From the NCBI GenBank assembly GCA_027600665.1, contig JADGJL010000949.1, positions 1-11,736 of the forward strand: DNA of 11,736 bases, in the 5' to 3' direction. This document shows, piece by piece, positions 8,023-11,736 of this stretch (the first letter of the stretch is position 1; each line of letters opens with the position of its first letter). The translations under genes and the position numbers were made by a program. The stretch comes from Irineochytrium annulatum (lineage: Eukaryota; Chytridiomycota; Chytridiomycetes; Chytridiales; Chytridiaceae). The notes beneath the pieces are model-generated. The model had not been told where the DNA came from. It did not search any database and saw only the letters and a list, made by a program, of their open reading frames with translations.

Positions 8023-8777
8023 TTGTAGTGTTGCGTTATCGTACAACTAAACGAAGTTATTGCGTCACCCCTACTTAGGCTCTCCGCTTTGTAGAAGTTC
8101 CCTTTTAATTCCTGGTATGGTACTTCCTTCTGTGAAACTTCAAGTGTTAGGGTTGATGTGAGCGATTTTGAAAGGCAGATTTTCGGGAATTTCGCTAGAG
8201 CGAAGTGGCTAGGGCAGGTATCTAGCTTGGAAGTGTAGTCGCCAGATCTTGCACTAGTTAGGGGGCTTGGCGATGTTTCTTCTTTCTTGTTTAGCGCCAC
8301 TAGTTAGACCCGCTGCCTTATGGTCAGTATATTGGCTTTGCTCTTTTATGATGCCTTTTTTTTTGTTTTTTTGCTGATACCGACCATCATGTACTTGCTC
8401 ATAGATTTTGGTCGAAGTGCCTACGCGGCAATTTCTAAACAGCAAAGGCTTCTTAGGACGTGCTGATTCTGGAGCTGAATACAGACAAAGCACTTGAATC
8501 AAGTGGTCGTAAGCAGAGCAAAAATCCTACTAATTCGCAACAAACACCGCTGCCGCGATTCTCCAAGTACAAAGCAGACCCGGTATTACCTCTAAATATG
8601 AATAACGTCCTTCAGCACGAAATGTCAGTGCCGAAATTCAAGCACAAAATTATGAAGGGATATCTGGAACACCCTTGAATGGGCTTGAAATGGTCTTCTT
8701 CCCCATTCACTGTTTCGTCCCTTCAGTCCATGCGTTTATGACACGAAGCCCGTGGTGGCCACCGATGGAGACGACGA

Positions 8778-8783
8778 TATAAG
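8778..8783 (+). promoter_or_regulatory. TATA-box candidate of the subtilisin gene
   Basis: TATAAG, within GATATAAGGG, lies 58 bp upstream of the chosen ATG at 8841. This spacing fits a short leader. The match is to a generic TATA element only. Confidence 0.4.
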
Positions 8784-8840
8784 GGCCAGAGGTCATGATG
8801 CGACGCCCGCATTACCCAATTCCTTCTGCCCCATACCCCA

Positions 8841-10690
8841 ATGCACTCACCATCTTTCTCCGCGGGCGTCGCGGCCATCGCCGCATTCCTAATGGTTCCG
8901 TCGGCTGTCAACGCGATCGCGATTGGGACCGAGAACCCGTTGCATTCGGTTCCGAACTCTTGGTACCTACTTTTCGTTGTCCTTAAGCTACAAAGATTTA
9001 CCCGACTTAATCAACAGGATCGTTGTCTACACGCCCAACGCATCCCTAGCGTCCCACGAGGCCTTTCTCGACAACCACATCAATGAGAACTTCGTCCCCG
9101 TGGCCGGAGCCCCGCAGCAGGAGCCCGAAATGTTCCATCTTCACCCTGTGATGGAGGACGGTACTGAAGGGTTGAGCTTGCCATCGTACCTCATCACGGG
9201 CGTGAGCGAGCACTTCGCGATGGCGATCGGCATGGACAAGTCGAGCGTTGCGCTCGTGCAGCCGAATGTGATTTACCGGGCGCAGACGCTTCAGCCAAAA
9301 GCTAGCTTTGACCTGCAGCAGGTCTCGGGCCAGGCCGCGGGAAGTGGAACTTATGCATGTGAGTACATTGCGGTCCACAAATTAGCCTGCACACAACGTA
9401 ACCCGCATATCAGATGCACACAACGGAGGTGCGGGCGTCACCGTTTACGTCCTCGACTCAGGCATCACCGTCACGCACCCGGACTTTAACGGCCGCGCCC
9501 GCTGGGGCATCGCACTCACCGATAACGGCACAGAGCTCGATATCCTCGGCCACGGGACACACGTCGCCGGCCTCATCGGCTCCGCCACCTACGGCGTCGC
9601 CAAGAACGCAAGCCTCGTCGCCGTCAAAGTCCTCGACATGAACGGCATGGGATCCTCCGCGAGCCTGATCCAGGGCATCAATTGGGCCATTAAAGACGCC
9701 GAGGCGAACGCCGACGCGATGGGCATGGGAGCCGTCATTAATTTATCAAGCGTAGGCGCGAAAGATATGGCGCTCGAACTCGCGGTGTCGCAGGCCGTCG
9801 CAGCGGGCATACCGGTGGTTGTAGCGGCCGGAGCCAATGTGGCCAGCGCGGGGACGACGGCCATGGGGGACAGCTGCCTGCTCTCACCCGCTGGGTCGTC
9901 GGCAGCTTTCACGGTCGCGGCTGCGAATCCCGATGGGACGTTTGCGACGTGGTCGAATGGCGGGGCCTGCGTCGACGCGATCGCACCCGGGGCGAATGTC
10001 ACAAGCTTAAGCAATGTCGGGGTGGGGACCAAGATGTTCTCGGGGACGTCCGTCGCCGCGCCTAAGGCTGCGGGGATCATGGCGGTGTTGATGAGCCAGG
10101 CGAGGTTTGGGAGCACCTTCGAGGTGTATGATGTCGTCAAAAGGATGGCTATGAACGGTGGGATGACGGTCTCGGGACTTCCGGCGGGAACCGTGAACAA
10201 GATGGTATTCAACGGTGCGCAGATGGGTATCGCTGCGGACCCGGGACCTGGAGCGACTGGGACGACGGCGATCGCTGCACCGACGCAGACTATGGCGCCA
10301 GAGCTGCAGAACTTCGCGGTCTTAGCTTCGGCGCTCCCTAAGACGATGCGCACGCAGGGATGGGTCGAGGGGTTTAACGCCGCGCTCGCTTCTCCCACCC
10401 CCGCTTCCACCACCGCCGTCCCCATCCCGCCCGTTCTCCCCACACCGGTCGTCGCTGCAACCGTTCCCGCGATCACCGCCGTCCGTCCACCTCCGAACGC
10501 CGACGAGATTAACCTGGCCGTCGAGCTGCTGAAGGCCGCCGCGGTGAGGAAGGCTGGACCAGCTCCCGCGCGTATGCAATTAGATACATCAGCAACGGCG
10601 GCGCCCGCGTCGCTGCCGAAGAGCGCGGCTGTGGTAACGGCGTGCGTGTGGCCGCAGTGCCAAGGATGCACGAGCTGCACTATGCCTTGA
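8841..10690 (+). CDS. Secreted subtilisin-like serine protease (S8, proteinase K type)
   Basis: Exons 8841-8962, 9018-9358 and 9414-10690 give 579 residues; both introns are 55 bp. The joins restore NSWIVVYTPNAS and GTYAYAHNGGAGV. Residues 1-25 are a signal peptide (core AGVAAIAAFLMVPSAVNA). An I9-type inhibitory propeptide follows from IVVYTPNAS (42) to about residue 130. The catalytic domain starts near 150. The triad is D169 (LDSGITVTHPDF), H201 (GHGTHVAG) and S367 (SGTSVAAP). YGVAKNASLVAVKVLD matches the proteinase K family closely. The oxyanion-hole motif normally read as AGN is AGAN here (293-296), which places Ala where Asn is expected. After ~400 there is a ~180-residue Ala/Pro/Thr-rich extension ending in a four-Cys cluster (C565, C570, C573, C576) that proteinase K lacks. 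Likely role: extracellular protein degradation after autocatalytic removal of the propeptide, if the oxyanion change is tolerated. Confidence 0.9.
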
Positions 10691-11344
10691 GCTTGATATT
10701 TTGATCATTCAGGTTGACCTTTCCTCTTTCGGGGTTTTAGGAGAAGGGCGGGGTTTGGTTTTGCTTCGTCGTTCTCTTTTGTTAAGTGAGGGTCCTTTAG
10801 TTCCGTTTTTGAGGATTTTTCTTTTCGCTTTTGATGTATCATTCGCCGGTCAAATTTTTATTTCTTTTATTCCTTTGTACCTTCCGCGTTTTTGCTGTTT
10901 ACAATTCATCTGCATATTTGAATACTACTTCAGCAATTTAACTATACGTGCCATCGTTTTTTTATCATTTTCAAACGTTTTAACAATTACTTCGTTGCAT
11001 TGCGTCTACTCTTCATACCTAATTGTTTTTCGTCCGCGGTTGTACTTTCCATTTCATCGTAACTTGCGTGAGCAGTCTGCACGGCTTTATGGAGTCTCAC
11101 CCTCTCCACGCCTCAGTCGGCGGCCTCCGCGTCTGTGCTTCGGTAATGACATTCACCAGGACGCCCTCAAATAACTCTCCTTCTAATGCTGGACGGCCGT
11201 CGAAGTTAAAAGTGTCGAACGCCACGCGCTGGGTCTCATTCGTCAGCCGTTACAACCTGTCTGCGGCGTATCATTGGCGTCTACACACCACTTCTCCGAG
11301 AACCTATGAGCGTTGCCTTTTCTTCTTTATTTTCTTGACCGAAG
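10691..11344 (+). other. T-rich 3' flank of the subtilisin gene and unassigned sequence
   Basis: From the stop to about 11060 the plus strand is strongly T-rich, like the flank at 339-860, and its open frames encode only Phe/Leu/Ser-rich peptides. From about 11090 the composition becomes more coding-like. On the plus strand an ATG at 11090 opens MESHPLHASVGGLRVCASV. On the minus strand 11097-11230 gives a coding-looking end of a frame (FDGRPALEGELFEGV, stop at 11099-11097). The two compete and neither can be proven, so no gene is called here. Confidence 0.35.
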
Positions 11345-11736
11345 GTCGACGTTCCGTCGCCAGTGACAGGGCACCTGCCGAGCTTAGCACATCTCATACT
11401 AGAGGTTGACTACGGCGACCCAACTCTGACTGAAGTAAAGATGCGCTTCGTTGGAACCAGCAGCCCTGTCCCCTCTACATCGCCAGCTGCTGGTCCCTCC
11501 TCGTTTACTGTGATGCCGAAGAGGAGTGTTGGCATATACCACAAGGATAACAAGGTCACGTTTCTGCAACGAGGTAGCGAACACAAAGCCGGAGAAAAAA
11601 CAAGGGATAAAACCTGGCCAAAGGTGTGACGGCGCGTAATTTTCTTGCAGCCATTCGGCTTTCCACACGCTGCCCTTCTCGCTCTTCCAAGCACCTTCAA
11701 AGGCGGCACACCACCCACCGTCCCTCCGTCCCCCCC
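11345..11736 (+). CDS. Possible arrestin-like protein fragment (3' cut by window edge)
   Basis: An open frame from about 11345 to 11628 reads VDVPSPVTGHLPSLAHLILE, then VDYGDPTLTEVKMRFVGTSS and, after a Ser/Pro stretch, HKDNKVTFLQRGSE. The pattern of a hydrophobic strand, then a TxVKxxRFVG strand, resembles the N-terminal sandwich of fungal alpha-arrestin-like proteins. A strong 3' splice site (TAATTTTCTTGCAG, ending 11650) precedes a last segment that can read PFGFPHAALLALPSTFKGG, like the arrestin PFxF...LPxTF stretch. The upstream splice site seems to lie near TTGACCGAAG (11335-11344). The matching 5' splice site for the last intron is not settled: GTAGCG at 11574 gives another phase and GTGTGA near 11624 would leave only 27 bp. 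Both the family and the exon limits are tentative. Confidence 0.3.

Larger units (their letters stand above)
7874..8840. other. Intergenic region, AT-richer, no gene identified
   Basis: About 970 bp separate the DEDDh stop from the subtilisin start. Base composition drops from GC-rich to AT-rich between roughly 8000 and 8760. Features seen are a 9-bp hairpin (7989-8022), a short palindrome TTCGCTAGAGCGAA near 8192, two copies of ACTAGTTAG (8253-8261 and 8299-8307), a T-rich run near 8355-8372 and a TATA box near 8778. Frames of 72-95 codons on both strands show no domain, signal peptide or intron-linked continuation. A decayed transposon is possible, but no transposase or terminal repeat could be recognised. 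Confidence 0.4.

Noticed and set aside
8254..8678. Short open frames on both strands (82 and 72 codons) in the spacer before the subtilisin
   Set aside because: No signal peptide, domain, biased codon use or splice-linked partner. They lie in AT-rich DNA; a transposon origin was considered but no known motif was found.
8963..8987. 25-bp intron reading in the subtilisin gene (AG at 8986-8987)
   Set aside because: Too short for splicing. The AG at 9016-9017 gives a 55-bp intron and restores NSWIVVYTPNAS, the expected start of an I9 propeptide.
9589..10680. 363-codon open frame on the minus strand, opposite the subtilisin gene
   Set aside because: It lies wholly antisense to the third subtilisin exon, whose triad residues and family motifs are certain. 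High GC at third codon positions leaves long stop-free antisense frames; the product is Ala/Thr/Pro-rich with no domain.

Overview
The window looks like a piece of a GC-rich fungal genome, most likely from an early-diverging zoosporic (chytrid-like) fungus. It has spliceosomal introns of only 49-80 bp with GT/AG borders and CTRAC-like branch sites, short intergenic spaces, a proteinase K-type subtilisin, a Gfd2/YDR514C-type DEDDh nuclease, and a Frizzled-like seven-helix receptor, a receptor class reported in early-diverging fungi. The taxon is inferred; nothing in the window names it. No phage, bacterial operon, CRISPR array, rRNA, tRNA or intact mobile element is visible.

Layout. (1) 3-338 +: C-terminal end of an Ala/Gln/Pro-rich protein, cut by the left edge. 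(2) 339-1052: a strongly pyrimidine-rich 3' flank, then a short leader with a small upstream ORF. (3) 1053-3566 +: five-exon gene for a 754-residue Frizzled-like receptor (signal peptide, cysteine-rich domain, seven TM helices). (4) 3567-3888: convergent spacer. (5) 6243-3889 -: five-exon gene for a ~692-residue single-pass receptor-like protein with an LRR ectodomain, Ser/Thr stalk, one TM helix and two cytoplasmic SAM domains. The SAM domains come from an internal duplication that also copied an SH3-type proline motif and an intron. (6) 6244-6390: 147-bp divergent promoter with clustered palindromes. (7) 6391-7873 +: three-exon gene for a 451-residue DEDDh exonuclease-fold protein. (8) 7874-8840: AT-richer spacer with a perfect 9-bp hairpin and, near its end, a TATA box. 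(9) 8841-10690 +: three-exon gene for a 579-residue secreted subtilisin-like protease. (10) 10691-11344: T-rich 3' flank and unassigned sequence. (11) 11345-11736 +: probable fragment of another gene, possibly arrestin-like, cut by the right edge.

The exon joins of the four complete genes were worked out by hand from splice sites, reading phase and protein continuity. All twelve introns keep the frame, and each coding total is a multiple of three. Functionally the window puts two cell-surface receptors tail to tail (Frizzled-like and LRR-TM-SAM-SAM), followed by a nuclease and a secreted protease. There is no evidence that they form one pathway. The most unusual item is the LRR-TM-SAM-SAM protein. 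The Frizzled-like receptor and the altered oxyanion-hole motif of the subtilisin are next.
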